13,387 bases of DNA from Firmicutes bacterium UBA5559 (GCA_002425705.1 DIMT01000028.1:52554-65940), one strand, 5' to 3'. Numbered from the stretch's first letter, positions 1 through 7,324 are shown. The notes: generated by a model not told the origin, from the letters alone. Made by a program: numbers and translations.

Positions 1-317
1 ATTTTTAAAACAAAGGGACAAGTGGCATCAATCACTTCCAGACTCCGATCGTCTGCCTCTTTGTAGAAGGCCTCCCCTTCTCCGTGAGATCGGATGATTA
101 CCACATCTCCTGGTTCCGTATCGGATAAATCTTTCAGGATCCGGGCTCCCTTTTCTTCCAGCTCATCAGTAACACCCTTGTTGTGAATCAGCGGCCCGAA
201 GGTATAGACCTTTTTCCCCTTGTATGCTCCATTCTCCAGGGTTTCTTCTGTTTTATCAATGGCGGAGCGGACGCCAAAGCAGAATCCGGCATGCTTCGCT
301 CTGATGATCTCAGTCAT
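1..317 (-). CDS. ispH: IspH, 4-hydroxy-3-methylbut-2-enyl diphosphate reductase (N-terminal part, cut by window edge)
   Basis: IspH is the [4Fe-4S] enzyme of the last step of the non-mevalonate isoprenoid pathway, reducing HMBPP to IPP and DMAPP in the cytoplasm. I read 105 codons from an ATG at 317. The translation has the family's N-terminal AGFCFGV motif with cluster ligand Cys13, the GPLIHN motif (His45), an RSHG motif (His78) and DATCPFV with the second cluster ligand Cys100. All are in the expected order and spacing. The third ligand and the rest of the enzyme lie beyond base 1. In many Clostridia IspH is fused to S1 RNA-binding domains, which cannot be checked here. The start overlaps the last 8 bases of rarA (ATGACTGA, 310-317), so translation is probably coupled. 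One small oddity is Glu after RSHG, where Val is more usual. Confidence 0.95.
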   Translation of the reverse strand, partial: MTEIIRAKHAGFCFGVRSAIDKTEETLENGAYKGKKVYTFGPLIHNKGVTDELEEKGARILKDLSDTEPGDVVIIRSHGEGEAFYKEADDRSLEVIDATCPFVLK

Positions 318-1587
318 TTCGTTTCTTCAATCCTTCCAGATATTTTTTAAAGGCACTCTCATTGCCATTTTCCGTAGGTTTATAGTAGGCGACTCCCTCT
401 TTGTAGAGATCATCCGGCAGGTACTGCTGGGGAACGTACCCACCGTAATCATGGGGGTATTTGTACGTCAGGCCGATGCCTCGTTCTGCAGCGCCCGAAT
501 AGTGAGCATCCTTCAGATGAAGGGGAACATCTCCGATTTTTCTTCGTTTCAGGTCGCTCATCGCATTTTCGATGGCCCGGCAGCTGGCATTGGATTTGGG
601 GCATGATGCAAGAAGGATAACGGCTTCCGACAAATTGATCCTGGCTTCCGGAAAACCTACCATGGTTGCCGCCTGAACACAGGCCGTCACAATGGAAATA
701 GCACTGGGGTAAGCAAGGCCGATATCTTCGCTGGCCATCACCAGCAGCCTTCGCCCAATGGTCATCACATCAGAACCACCGTCAATCAGTCTTCCCAGAT
801 AATGGACCGCCGCATCCGGATCACTGCCTCGAATGGATTTTTGCAGTGCCGATAAAAGATTATACTTATCCTCGCTCCGGTCATAAAACAGTGCCCTTCG
901 CTGCATGGCTTCTTCGATGATGCCTGTGGTGATTTCCTGCTCCTTTGGCAGGTTGTCAGCAATGAATCCCAGAGTATCCAGGGCAATCCTGGCATCCCCG
1001 CTGCTCATATCCGACAATAAATCCAAAGCCAGATCACCGATTTTCAGGGAATGTGCCCCCAACCCCCTCTTTTCATCCCTCAGTGCCTTCTCCAGAATCC
1101 GCCTGATTTCCTCTTTGTTGTGGTGACGAAATTCGTAAATATTGCCCACTCTTGACAGAATGGCATTGTTCACTGAAAAATAGGGGTTTTCTGTGGTGCT
1201 CCCAATAAAACGAATGATTCCATCTTCAAGGGCTTTCAGAAGAGAGTCTTGCTGAAGCTTGTTCCATCGGTGAAATTCATCTACATAAACATAGGTGGTT
1301 TCCTTCTGAAAGCCAAAAAAACGATCCTTGGCCTTATCAATGATTTCCTTCAGCTCTTTGATACCCGTAGTAGCAGCATTCAACTCATAAAAATCCGCAT
1401 CCATTTCTCCGGCGATGATTCGGGCCAGAGTCGTCTTGCCAGTTCCAGAGGGACCAAAAAAAATAGCTGAGTCAAAATTTCGATTGCGCACTGCGTTATA
1501 AAACAAGGAATTTTGGTACATAAAATGGGTCTGCCCCACAAAATCATCCAGAGACTCGGGTCTCATTCTGGTTGATAATGGTATCAT
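310..1587 (-). CDS. rarA: RarA/MgsA family AAA+ ATPase, replication-associated recombination protein
   Basis: RarA (MgsA, related to eukaryotic WRNIP1) is a tetrameric AAA+ ATPase of the clamp-loader clade that acts at stalled replication forks. The 425 residues are the usual full length. Visible motifs, in order: RPESLDDFVGQ at 9-19, typical of the family N-terminus; Walker A GPSGTGKT at 45-52; Walker B with DEFHR at 103-107; sensor 1 GSTTENP at 129-135; and SR at 145-146 as the likely arginine finger. The C-terminal region has the family's KYPHDYGGYVPQQYLPD signature. The usual DEIHRFNK here reads DEFHRWNK, a conservative change. The ATG at 1587 follows an AAGGAGAG ribosome binding site 6 bases away. 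It is first in a unit with ispH, which it overlaps by 8 bases. Confidence 0.96.
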   Translation of the reverse strand: MIPLSTRMRPESLDDFVGQTHFMYQNSLFYNAVRNRNFDSAIFFGPSGTGKTTLARIIAGEMDADFYELNAATTGIKELKEIIDKAKDRFFGFQKETTYVYVDEFHRWNKLQQDSLLKALEDGIIRFIGSTTENPYFSVNNAILSRVGNIYEFRHHNKEEIRRILEKALRDEKRGLGAHSLKIGDLALDLLSDMSSGDARIALDTLGFIADNLPKEQEITTGIIEEAMQRRALFYDRSEDKYNLLSALQKSIRGSDPDAAVHYLGRLIDGGSDVMTIGRRLLVMASEDIGLAYPSAISIVTACVQAATMVGFPEARINLSEAVILLASCPKSNASCRAIENAMSDLKRRKIGDVPLHLKDAHYSGAAERGIGLTYKYPHDYGGYVPQQYLPDDLYKEGVAYYKPTENGNESAFKKYLEGLKKRND

Positions 1588-1617
1588 CTTGCTCTCCTTT
1601 TTTTGAATTATTATACT

Positions 1618-1645
1618 ATTATATCATTTTTGCCGGATTCGTCTA
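1618..1645 (-). promoter_or_regulatory. Probable sigma-A promoter for rarA-ispH
   Basis: On the minus strand there is a TAGACG -35-like box (1640-1645), a 16-base spacer and a perfect TATAAT -10 box (1618-1623). They sit about 30 bases upstream of the rarA start. The -10 is strong and the -35 matches TTGACA at four of six positions. Confidence 0.6.
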
Positions 1646-1663
1646 TAATTATCTATAATCTTG

Positions 1664-1692
1664 TGGACACGCTGAATTTCCTTGGTTATAAT
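1664..1692 (+). promoter_or_regulatory. Sigma-A promoter for the small zinc-ribbon gene
   Basis: TGGACA (1664-1669, five of six matches to TTGACA), a 17-base spacer and a perfect TATAAT (1687-1692). The start codon is about 43 bases downstream of the -10. The rarA promoter faces the other way within the same 130-base intergenic region, so the two genes are divergently transcribed. Confidence 0.8.
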
Positions 1693-1734
1693 ACATTTGA
1701 AATATTTTTTCTATTCATTGTATGGAGGATCAAA

Positions 1735-1896
1735 ATGGAAGACAGAACACTAATTTGCCAGGATTGCGGATCAGAATTCACTTTCACTGTAGGGGAACAG
1801 GAATTCTACAAAGAAAAGGGCTTCGACAACGAGCCTAAAAGATGTAAAGAATGCAGAGATAAGAAAAAAACTGAAAGAAGACAATTTCAGGGTTAA
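1735..1896 (+). CDS. Small zinc-ribbon protein (53 aa)
   Basis: This is a small cytoplasmic protein of the probable zinc-ribbon type found widely in Clostridia; its molecular role is not known. The 53 residues carry CQDC at 8-11 and CKEC at 37-40, two CXXC pairs 26 residues apart, which should bind one zinc ion. A highly basic tail follows (KKKTERR). The reading frame extends upstream to 1603. I place the start at ATG 1735 because GGAGG at 1724-1728 lies 6 bases before it, and the promoter -10 box at 1687-1692 would fall inside the longer version. The gene has its own promoter and terminator and so is monocistronic. The basic tail fits nucleic-acid or ribosome binding, but that is inference. 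Confidence 0.9.
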   Translation: MEDRTLICQDCGSEFTFTVGEQEFYKEKGFDNEPKRCKECRDKKKTERRQFQG

Positions 1897-1922
1897 ATAG
1901 ATTCTTGTATTTGAAACATCAG

Positions 1923-1952
1923 GAACCGTGCTACAAAGCACGGTTCTTTTTT
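1923..1952 (+). terminator. Intrinsic terminator of the zinc-ribbon gene
   Basis: A perfect 10-bp stem (GAACCGTGCT, 1923-1932; AGCACGGTTC, 1937-1946) with an ACAA loop is followed by six T on the plus strand. The last codons and the TAG of the minus-strand DUF6382-like gene lie inside the stem. On the minus strand no T run follows, so termination should mainly serve the plus-strand gene, although the hairpin may also end the tad transcript. Confidence 0.88.
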
Positions 1953-2461
1953 ATCCACCCACATACGGTCCATTCTCTGGCCATCTGCAGGATCATTCGC
2001 TGCAGTTTCATGAGCCCCGGGTTTTCGTGGTTGATTCGGTCAGCGATCAGCTGAAGATGATCGGATGCCACCGGATCCCGGTTCAGCAGCATGAATTCCC
2101 GGAGCAGACCATCCAGCATTTCTTTTCGTTCCCTTCTTTCTCCTTTCTGATATCGGAGGCGAATCTCCGCGGATTCGCCCGTAGATACCCATATGGTATT
2201 CCGATCCAGGATCATGGCCGTTGGATCCAGCAGGTATTCCTGGCACAAGGCTATTTTCAGAAGAATCCGATCCAGCAATTCCAATTGTTCCGGTAAGGAA
2301 GGAGTCCTCCCTTCCATCCATTGGCCCAAAGAAAGATATCCTTCCGATTCGCACACCCACTCTTCCTCCCACTGATCCTTGGTGTTCGCCCGTATCAGGT
2401 TACCTGGCAGAAAAATACCCCCTCTGTTTTCTAAAACAATTCTTTTTCGAAAGTCTTTCAT
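1931..2461 (-). CDS. DUF6382-like protein, last gene of the Tad operon
   Basis: This 176-residue cytoplasmic protein resembles the N-terminal DUF6382 domain that in clostridial Tad operons usually precedes a forkhead-associated (FHA) domain. The supporting signs are the position at the end of the tad cluster and the pattern LLDRILLKIALCQEYLLDP (63-80), followed by a DRNTIWVS stretch. No FHA domain is present; the protein stops at 176 residues. The frame is open to an ATG at 2548, inside the upstream gene. The ATG at 2461 is preferred because an AAAGGAG site precedes it by 5 bases and it leaves a natural 13-base gap to the upstream stop. The stop codon is buried in the terminator stem at 1923-1946. 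The family call is from pattern memory and is moderately sure. Confidence 0.7.
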   Translation of the reverse strand: MKDFRKRIVLENRGGIFLPGNLIRANTKDQWEEEWVCESEGYLSLGQWMEGRTPSLPEQLELLDRILLKIALCQEYLLDPTAMILDRNTIWVSTGESAEIRLRYQKGERRERKEMLDGLLREFMLLNRDPVASDHLQLIADRINHENPGLMKLQRMILQMAREWTVCGWIKKNRAL

Positions 2462-2474
2462 CGTTTCTCCTTTC

Positions 2475-3248
2475 CTACCCGGAACCACCGCCACATACTC
2501 GGCAGGGGGTATACCCTGCTTCCACAGCTTCTTCATATTCCATTTCAATTACGTATCGGGTCACCAGGGAGCAGTATTGTTGATGATACACTTCTCCTGC
2601 TTTTGGAAAACAGTATACCAGGCTACCGTTTTCTTTTCCTTCAGGCTTACAGTGGCTGCAGGGCCGATAACGGGAACGGATTCCTGAATCAAGGGTATGG
2701 GGGCTCGGGAAAACGGCAATGACAGCGCATTCCCTCTTATGATACCGCTCTCCTGCCCTTGGAAAAACCCATACCATCAGAGACCTTTCATCCGCTTCCA
2801 ATTCCTCCGGATCCACGGGTTCTCCGTGGTAGTGCTGCCCCGAAAAGGGACGAAACCGGATTGTCTCCTTCCCTTCCACCCCATTATATAAAGAGATGGG
2901 AAAAGGTATGCTCTGATAATAAATACCTTCGTAGTGGGCAATTTTGTCTGTCTCTTCCGTTTTCAAAGGATACCGAAAAATCCGATGATGATAGTGATCC
3001 ATTTCATAGTTTTTCCCGGAAATCCTATGGGCTGCAACAAAGGGATACCCGTTGGTCCCGTCGGCTGCCACGGATTGACGGATGCTGGCTCGCGCTTCCA
3101 GGCACAGCTGATACAGGATGGATTCCTGGAGATAAAGGAATTTCATCAGATAGGCCACCGTAAGGATGCCGATCAGGAATACAGGCAGAAAGAGGGCTGC
3201 TTCCAAGGTGATTCCACCTTTTCGGCTTTTAATAGCTTTTTTCCACAT
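2475..3248 (-). CDS. TadE-like pseudopilin with two C-terminal HX3C-X22-CX2C modules
   Basis: The 257-residue protein begins with a type IV pilin-like signature: basic residues, GGITLEAALFLPVF (11-24) with Glu16 in the place of the conserved pilin Glu, then a hydrophobic helix to about residue 40. This marks it as a TadE-like membrane-anchored minor pilin whose remaining part is outside the membrane. The unusual part is residues 161-252. Two copies of a motif V-F-P-x-A-G-E-x-Y-H-x3-C ... R/T-P-C-x2-C occur with identical spacing: H170, C174, C197, C200, then H222, C226, C249, C252. Such YH...C...PCxxC units occur as C-terminal tails on unrelated secreted or nuclease proteins and probably bind zinc. 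The gene starts 20 bases inside the DUF5702-like gene and has an AAAGG site 6 bases before the ATG. Confidence 0.8.
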   Translation of the reverse strand: MWKKAIKSRKGGITLEAALFLPVFLIGILTVAYLMKFLYLQESILYQLCLEARASIRQSVAADGTNGYPFVAAHRISGKNYEMDHYHHRIFRYPLKTEETDKIAHYEGIYYQSIPFPISLYNGVEGKETIRFRPFSGQHYHGEPVDPEELEADERSLMVWVFPRAGERYHKRECAVIAVFPSPHTLDSGIRSRYRPCSHCKPEGKENGSLVYCFPKAGEVYHQQYCSLVTRYVIEMEYEEAVEAGYTPCRVCGGGSG

Positions 3249-4440
3249 AATAGACCTTTCCGTTTACCATTGCCCGGAATTCAAATCCTTTATACCGTCC
3301 CGCCAGAGAGAACCGGCTGTCTGTCTGGAGTTTCATATTGATCTGAATCAAATCCATAATCCGAGAGAGTTTCTTTTCCTGGCTGCTGAACACCAGAAAT
3401 AATTCCAGGTATCCGGCATAATCCTTTCCTTCCCGAACAGCGGGGAATAAAATTCCTCCTTCCATCCGGTGGATATTCTCTATGCTGAGAGCCCAATGCT
3501 CTTTTCCTTTCAAAATAGGTATTTTTTCTCCTGCATCCAGCATTTTTCGATCATTCCAAGCTTCCGACAAAGCCCACGCAGAAGCCAGCACTCCCTGGGC
3601 AGCCGGTGCGCCGGGACCGGGAGCAGTCAGATTAGCCAGAGTCGACAATTCCTGCATCTTTTCCGGATCGTTGAGGATATGAATCAGATTCAATGCGGTC
3701 CGCAGACCAATAAAATCGTTGAGAAATCTTTTTTTATTCTCCAGGTCAGAAAAATCCCCATAGAGGATATATTCGGTTTCATTCCGGAAGAAAGTTGGAT
3801 ATTCCCCGGACTTGTCTTCTTTATCATGATTGAAATGGGATTTGATGTATTGGTTGATCAGGTAATGACGATGCCCCTTCGTCATTAAGCCTTCCAGGTT
3901 TTCCGGCGTCAGACTCAGGATTGCCTGAGTCAGAAGAGTAAGATTGTCCTTCCCCTCGGATGGCAGGGATTGTATGATTTTTTGGTTCTTCAGTTCCCGG
4001 GTTGGTCTGTCTCCCTCCGGTATTGCAGGCTCTGGTCCTTTCAACTTCTCTCTAGCCAGACGGAATACCATAATCTCAGACAGCTCCTTCTCCATTCTTT
4101 CCCGGTCTAGCAAGCTGTATTGCTTCAGGCTCGTCTCCACCGACTGAAGATCGCTGCGGATCAGGTCCATGGGTCTTTTGTTTCGAAAAGTGGTGTCGGC
4201 GTACATCCGAATCAGCCGGTCGATTTCATCCTCGGAACGTCCATGGGCCAGGATGCCATACCGCTGATACAGTTCCAGGTCGTATTCTCCTAATACCGAC
4301 AAGGCTGCCAGACGAAAAACCGAGTCTGCCGTGCTTTCCCCTGCTTTCTGGGCGGCAGCATGGACAAATGTCAGGGTCAGCGTAACCATCGATCCCAGAA
4401 TCAGGGTCAGGAATACTGCAGAAAATCCTCTTTTACTCAT
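3229..4440 (-). CDS. DUF5702/TadG-like membrane-anchored Tad pilus protein
   Basis: The 403-residue protein has one N-terminal hydrophobic segment (GFSAVFLTLILGSMVTLTLTF, residues 5-25) after a basic start. The stretch that follows is rich in Ala and Ser, with the ADSVFRLAALSVLGEYDLELYQRYG pattern (39-62) characteristic of DUF5702 proteins in clostridial tad clusters, which take the place of TadG. Most of the protein should be extracytoplasmic. A central GPGAPAA turn (near residue 276) separates two helical-looking parts. The ATG directly follows the TGA of the short TadE-like gene, and an AAAGGA site lies 9 bases upstream. The end overlaps the next gene by 20 bases. In the Tad system these proteins are secretion or pilus-tip accessory components; the exact role here is inferred. 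Confidence 0.75.
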   Translation of the reverse strand: MSKRGFSAVFLTLILGSMVTLTLTFVHAAAQKAGESTADSVFRLAALSVLGEYDLELYQRYGILAHGRSEDEIDRLIRMYADTTFRNKRPMDLIRSDLQSVETSLKQYSLLDRERMEKELSEIMVFRLAREKLKGPEPAIPEGDRPTRELKNQKIIQSLPSEGKDNLTLLTQAILSLTPENLEGLMTKGHRHYLINQYIKSHFNHDKEDKSGEYPTFFRNETEYILYGDFSDLENKKRFLNDFIGLRTALNLIHILNDPEKMQELSTLANLTAPGPGAPAAQGVLASAWALSEAWNDRKMLDAGEKIPILKGKEHWALSIENIHRMEGGILFPAVREGKDYAGYLELFLVFSSQEKKLSRIMDLIQINMKLQTDSRFSLAGRYKGFEFRAMVNGKVYYVEKSY

Positions 4441-4656
4441 TCAGATCAGTCCTTTCAACAAATCTGCCACCCTTTTGGCTTCCCCCATCCTTTCGCCTTC
4501 TTCCTCCCGAACCATTTCGTGACGATGCTCCTGATAACTGGTGGTGGTTTTGTTATAAAGACCCGTAATCACACCGATCAGGGCCATAATGGTCAACAGG
4601 ATCACCGGTATTACAAGGGAAGCTTCCACCATGGCCGAGCCCTTCCTGTTGTTCAT
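4441..4656 (-). CDS. Short TadE-like pseudopilin
   Basis: The 71-residue protein begins MNNRKGSAMVEASLVIPVIL. The G-S-A-M-V-E-A-S pattern is the TadE prepilin cleavage region, with Glu11 as the conserved pilin glutamate, and a single transmembrane helix runs to about residue 33. The rest is short, charged and probably helical. TadE-like proteins are minor pilins processed by a prepilin peptidase, which is not in this window. The ATG overlaps the stop of the Flp1-like gene by one base (TGATG), and the next gene starts immediately after the TGA here, so translation is coupled on both sides. I see no separate ribosome binding site, in keeping with coupling. Confidence 0.82.
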   Translation of the reverse strand: MNNRKGSAMVEASLVIPVILLTIMALIGVITGLYNKTTTSYQEHRHEMVREEEGERMGEAKRVADLLKGLI

Positions 4657-4832
4657 CAGAAACCGCTGCTCATTAAATTTGAGAAAATACCGTCCACAAA
4701 AGCAGTAATCTGAGTTCGGAAGATCAGCGCTAATCCAATAGCAATGCTCACAAGGAGTGCCACTTGGACCAGTTCCATCCCCTTCTTATAATTTTTCTTC
4801 CTCAATTTTTGGTCTTTTCTCTTATTTCTCAT
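4656..4832 (-). CDS. Flp1-like pilin (type IVb pilin subunit)
   Basis: The 58-residue protein has a basic N-terminus (MRNKRKDQKLRKK), a Gly-Met-Glu site at 18-20 where cleavage would leave MELVQVALLVSIAIGLALIF as the mature hydrophobic helix, and a short polar end. The pattern IGLALIFRTQITAFVDGIF is that of the putative Flp1-like family, the major pilin of clostridial Tad systems. The frame is open to 4931 within tadC. The start at 4832 is chosen because GGAGG sits 5 bases before it; another ATG at 4844 lacks a good site. It lies 38 bases after the tadC stop. It should be inserted in the membrane, cleaved by prepilin peptidase and polymerised, but with tadA broken that is unlikely from this locus alone. 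Confidence 0.85.
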   Translation of the reverse strand: MRNKRKDQKLRKKNYKKGMELVQVALLVSIAIGLALIFRTQITAFVDGIFSNLMSSGF

Positions 4833-4870
4833 TTCTTCCTCCATTATTTTCTGCCTTAATCCGATTGTTT

Positions 4871-5974
4871 TCAGGACGTCAGGACTGCCGGTGCGATAGC
4901 GATGGTAATCAATACTAATAGATGCAAACAAAGGGGCATAGTCAATTTGGTTTCTTTGACCCGTATTTCCTCCTCCACTCTTTTTTTCCTTCTGTGCATC
5001 AGGTCATTTCGTTCCTTCAACAATTTTTCGGGCAAGAGGATTCCCCGCTGCAGATTGTCCCGGATAATTCCTGCAATCCGGATAAAATCCTGATCGTCGG
5101 TCCTTCGGGCCAAATCAGCCAGCTGAGCATCCAGTGGGTCTCTGGTTTCTTCATAGCGTATCAGAATCAATTCCAGCTGGCTGTAAAAATAGGTTTTCTC
5201 CTTTTTCTTCTGCTGATTTTTCAGTATTTCCTGAAAGGCACCTTCAAAAATAGACCCGGCGTTGAGCAAAAGTACCAGTTGATTAAGGAAATGAGGAAGA
5301 TTTCGCTCAACTGATCGGGATGCTTCCTCCCTTTCTCTTTTTAATATCGAATATCTGGATGATGTCAGAATCCAGCCAATCAGAAAAATTGCAATAAGAG
5401 GATACCCTAAACCCATATTTTTTCGGGTTTCCCACTGGATTGGTGTTCCATCCCTGGTATGGGTCGGAAGAAGGATCCGACTTCCTGGTGCAGCGATTGC
5501 CTCCCTCAATAAACTCTCCACCTGCCTTCTGAGTTCTTCTTCCTGATTTCGAACCGGTATAGTCTCCTGCTTCTGTTCATCCATCATGGAAACAGAGAGA
5601 ATCTTCGTCGGCATCTCCGCTTTCCAGACCGAATCCTCCTTTACGATCTTTGCGGTGATATCTCCCTGAATCATTCCTGATTCGGGCCGTATCAACCCGA
5701 TAATCTGTTGATTTTCCGCCTCCATGTATAGATAATGCTGCTCCCGATTGTTTTGTCCCATTAAAATGGAAACCAAAAGGAGCAACAGGGCCAGGAGGGC
5801 GATAAAGAATCGTTTTCGATTGTGAGCAATCGTCTCCTTTGCCTTTTCTTCCTGATTCATCCCATATATCTCCCGGTATTGGTTCTCCAGATAATCAACA
5901 TCACCAAGGGAGAAACGTTTCATTAGGAGAGTCAGGCGTTGAAGGTCTCTCAGCAGGTTAGAAACGGGTCTCAT
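4871..5974 (-). CDS. tadC: TadC-like Flp pilus assembly membrane protein (T2SS F family)
   Basis: TadC is one of two GspF-type inner-membrane proteins that work with the TadA ATPase in Flp pilus assembly. The 367 residues contain a cytoplasmic N-terminal part, a transmembrane helix near 56-73, a predicted outside segment of about 115 residues, a second helix near 191-208, and then the T2SSF-like domain (about 222-365). Its features include RNLPHFLNQLVLLLNAGSIFEGAF and FIRIAGIIRDNLQRG. A final hydrophobic segment is at 344-364. The start overlaps the tadB stop by four bases (ATGA), with GGAGGTGAGGGG directly upstream. The large extracytoplasmic insert is a feature of the Gram-positive versions as far as I recall. 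The product looks intact. Confidence 0.88.
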   Translation of the reverse strand: MRPVSNLLRDLQRLTLLMKRFSLGDVDYLENQYREIYGMNQEEKAKETIAHNRKRFFIALLALLLLLVSILMGQNNREQHYLYMEAENQQIIGLIRPESGMIQGDITAKIVKEDSVWKAEMPTKILSVSMMDEQKQETIPVRNQEEELRRQVESLLREAIAAPGSRILLPTHTRDGTPIQWETRKNMGLGYPLIAIFLIGWILTSSRYSILKREREEASRSVERNLPHFLNQLVLLLNAGSIFEGAFQEILKNQQKKKEKTYFYSQLELILIRYEETRDPLDAQLADLARRTDDQDFIRIAGIIRDNLQRGILLPEKLLKERNDLMHRRKKRVEEEIRVKETKLTMPLCLHLLVLITIAIAPAVLTS

Positions 5975-6720
5975 CCCCTCACCTCCATGATCCGATCTGT
6001 CCAGTAATAGCCTGCTCCGATGGCCAGAATGGACAGGGTCATGATCACTCTGCCGGTTCCTGTTTCATAAAGAGGAGCGATATAGTCCGGAGAAGTCAGC
6101 CGCAGGAAGAGAAGAATCAATAGGGGCATCAGACTGATAAGCCGGGCTTCCATCCTCTTTTGTGCACTCAATACCTGCAATTCCTGCTGCAGCTTCATTT
6201 TTTCGGAAATGACCTGACAAGTCAGTCCTATGGCCTCTTCCATATCCCCACCGGTTCTTCTGCAAATTCCATAGGATCGGATAAAATCTTGTAAGTCGTC
6301 CAATACCGATTCTTCTGCCATTTTTTCCAACAGATAGATGTCTGCCTCCCGGCTTTTTTTCCGATCTGAAATAATCTTTTCCATTCCACGAAGAAAATCC
6401 GTTCTCTTTTCCTTTTGGGCCAGCAACCGGCTCAGGGATTCTTCCATCCCTTCTTCCATGGATCTTCCGCTTTCTATTGAGGCCGAAAGGCTTTGGAGAA
6501 AATGCAGAAACTGCCTCTGCTGCAGCATAATATCCTTTTTTCTTTGTAGTCCGGCGTAGGATGGGTACGTCAGAAGAGCAGCAGCAAAGCTGCCGAAGAA
6601 AGCTGCAGAAGGACAATCGTAAAATAGAATCAGGCCAATCGTCCAAAGGGGTACTGATACCAGCATATATTTGATCTGATTCCTTCCTACTCCTATCTTC
6701 CTTTGTCTTCTGGCTATCAT
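5971..6720 (-). CDS. tadB: TadB-like Flp pilus assembly membrane protein (T2SS F family)
   Basis: TadB is the partner of TadC in the inner-membrane platform of the Tad secretion system. The 249 residues show two N-terminal transmembrane helices (about 18-36 and 39-57) and then a T2SSF-like cytoplasmic domain. That domain has the typical FLHFLQSLSASIESGRSMEEG stretch (71-91) and FIRSYGICRRTGGDMEEAI (146-164), where the R-TGGD motif is the family hallmark. Two further helices lie near 195-210 and 223-240. The ATG overlaps the tadA stop by four bases (ATGA, 6717-6720), and AGGGG lies 8 bases upstream. The product looks intact, but its ATPase partner is truncated upstream. Confidence 0.9.
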   Translation of the reverse strand: MIARRQRKIGVGRNQIKYMLVSVPLWTIGLILFYDCPSAAFFGSFAAALLTYPSYAGLQRKKDIMLQQRQFLHFLQSLSASIESGRSMEEGMEESLSRLLAQKEKRTDFLRGMEKIISDRKKSREADIYLLEKMAEESVLDDLQDFIRSYGICRRTGGDMEEAIGLTCQVISEKMKLQQELQVLSAQKRMEARLISLMPLLILLFLRLTSPDYIAPLYETGTGRVIMTLSILAIGAGYYWTDRIMEVRG

Positions 6721-7151
6721 AGATTAATCCCCTGCATTTCAAGCTTCCTGGTGTTCCTCATCACATTCCCTGTAGGCATCAAACCTTTCCTTATGTCATA
6801 AATAAATAATTTATTTAACATAATTTTTTCCCCTTCCAATTCCCCGACTTCAGTGATTTCCATTACTACTCTTCGCTGATTGGGTAAACGACCCAGATGG
6901 ATAATCATGTCGATGCCTTCTGCAATCTGGCCCCGAACCGCAGGAATGGGATAATCCGCTGCTTGAAGGAACATGGATTCCAAACGATAAAGCATCCCTT
7001 CCGGAGAATTTCCGTGGCCGGTGGACAGACTCCCGTCATGACCGGTATTCATGGCCTGAATCATGTCCACCACCTCTCCTCCCCGAACCTCCCCGACGAT
7101 GATCCGGTCCGGTCTCATCCGGAGACTGTCATCAGGAACAATATTTTTCGT
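6717..7151 (-). pseudogene. tadA: tadA remnant: C-terminal part of the TadA/CpaF secretion ATPase
   Basis: TadA is the hexameric VirB11/PulE-type ATPase that powers Flp pilus assembly; full proteins are typically about 400-500 residues. Only the C-terminal portion is here. From MRPDRIIVGEVRGGE (codon at 7118) it carries the Walker B region with its glutamate, the QAMNTGHDGSLSTGHGNSP His-box region, and the normal C-terminal fold to the stop at 6717. The frame continues upstream of 7118 as TKNIVPDDSLR and meets TAA at 7152-7154. The Walker A, Asp-box and N-terminal domain are absent, and no ribosome binding site precedes the ATG at 7118. The coding sequence is well conserved right up to the break, suggesting a fairly recent disruption. 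Only part of an enzyme could be made, so I treat it as a pseudogene. Confidence 0.88.
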
Positions 7152-7324
7152 TTACCTTTTTATCGTTTATAATTATATTGTGAAAGGTTTAATCAGACTT
7201 TGAATTGATAAGTATAAAAGCAAAAGGATATCATTATTAATCAAATGACATCCTTTTGCTATAATTTCTTTATATAATTATGATTTATTAAAATTATAAA
7301 TTTATTAAGTTCATAAGATTATTG
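7152..7324. other. AT-rich junction region between the tadA remnant and the repeat genes
   Basis: This 173-base stretch is strikingly AT-rich compared with the tad genes and has no gene. It holds the terminator hairpin at 7213-7260. The composition change near 7140-7155 marks the left edge of the accessory block. No transposase end or clear target duplication is visible. Confidence 0.6.
7213..7260 (-). terminator. Intrinsic terminator after the repeat-protein genes
   Basis: A 16-bp stem (7219-7234 with 7245-7260, a single A-C mismatch, beginning AGCAAAAGGAT) encloses a 10-base loop and is followed on the minus strand by TTTTATA. It lies 65 bases past the stop at 7325 and should stop transcripts of the repeat genes before they reach the tad remnant. 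Confidence 0.8.

Noticed and set aside
1603..1734. 44-codon N-terminal extension of the zinc-ribbon gene
   Set aside because: The -10 box of the promoter lies inside it and a good ribosome site directly precedes the inner ATG at 1735.
2379..3402. Several plus-strand open frames opposite the TadE- and DUF5702-like genes
   Set aside because: They are shadows of the tad genes, lack ribosome binding sites and give no protein-family pattern; the minus strand has clear pilin signatures.
6717..7118. Functional short TadA starting at ATG 7118
   Set aside because: There is no ribosome binding site, and the ATG is the conserved Met of the RMRPDR motif in the middle of the family, so it is a remnant.
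7219..7260. Terminal inverted repeat of a transposon
   Set aside because: The two arms are only 10 bases apart and followed by a T-rich stretch on the minus strand just after a stop codon, so a terminator explains it better; no matching arm is seen near 13350.
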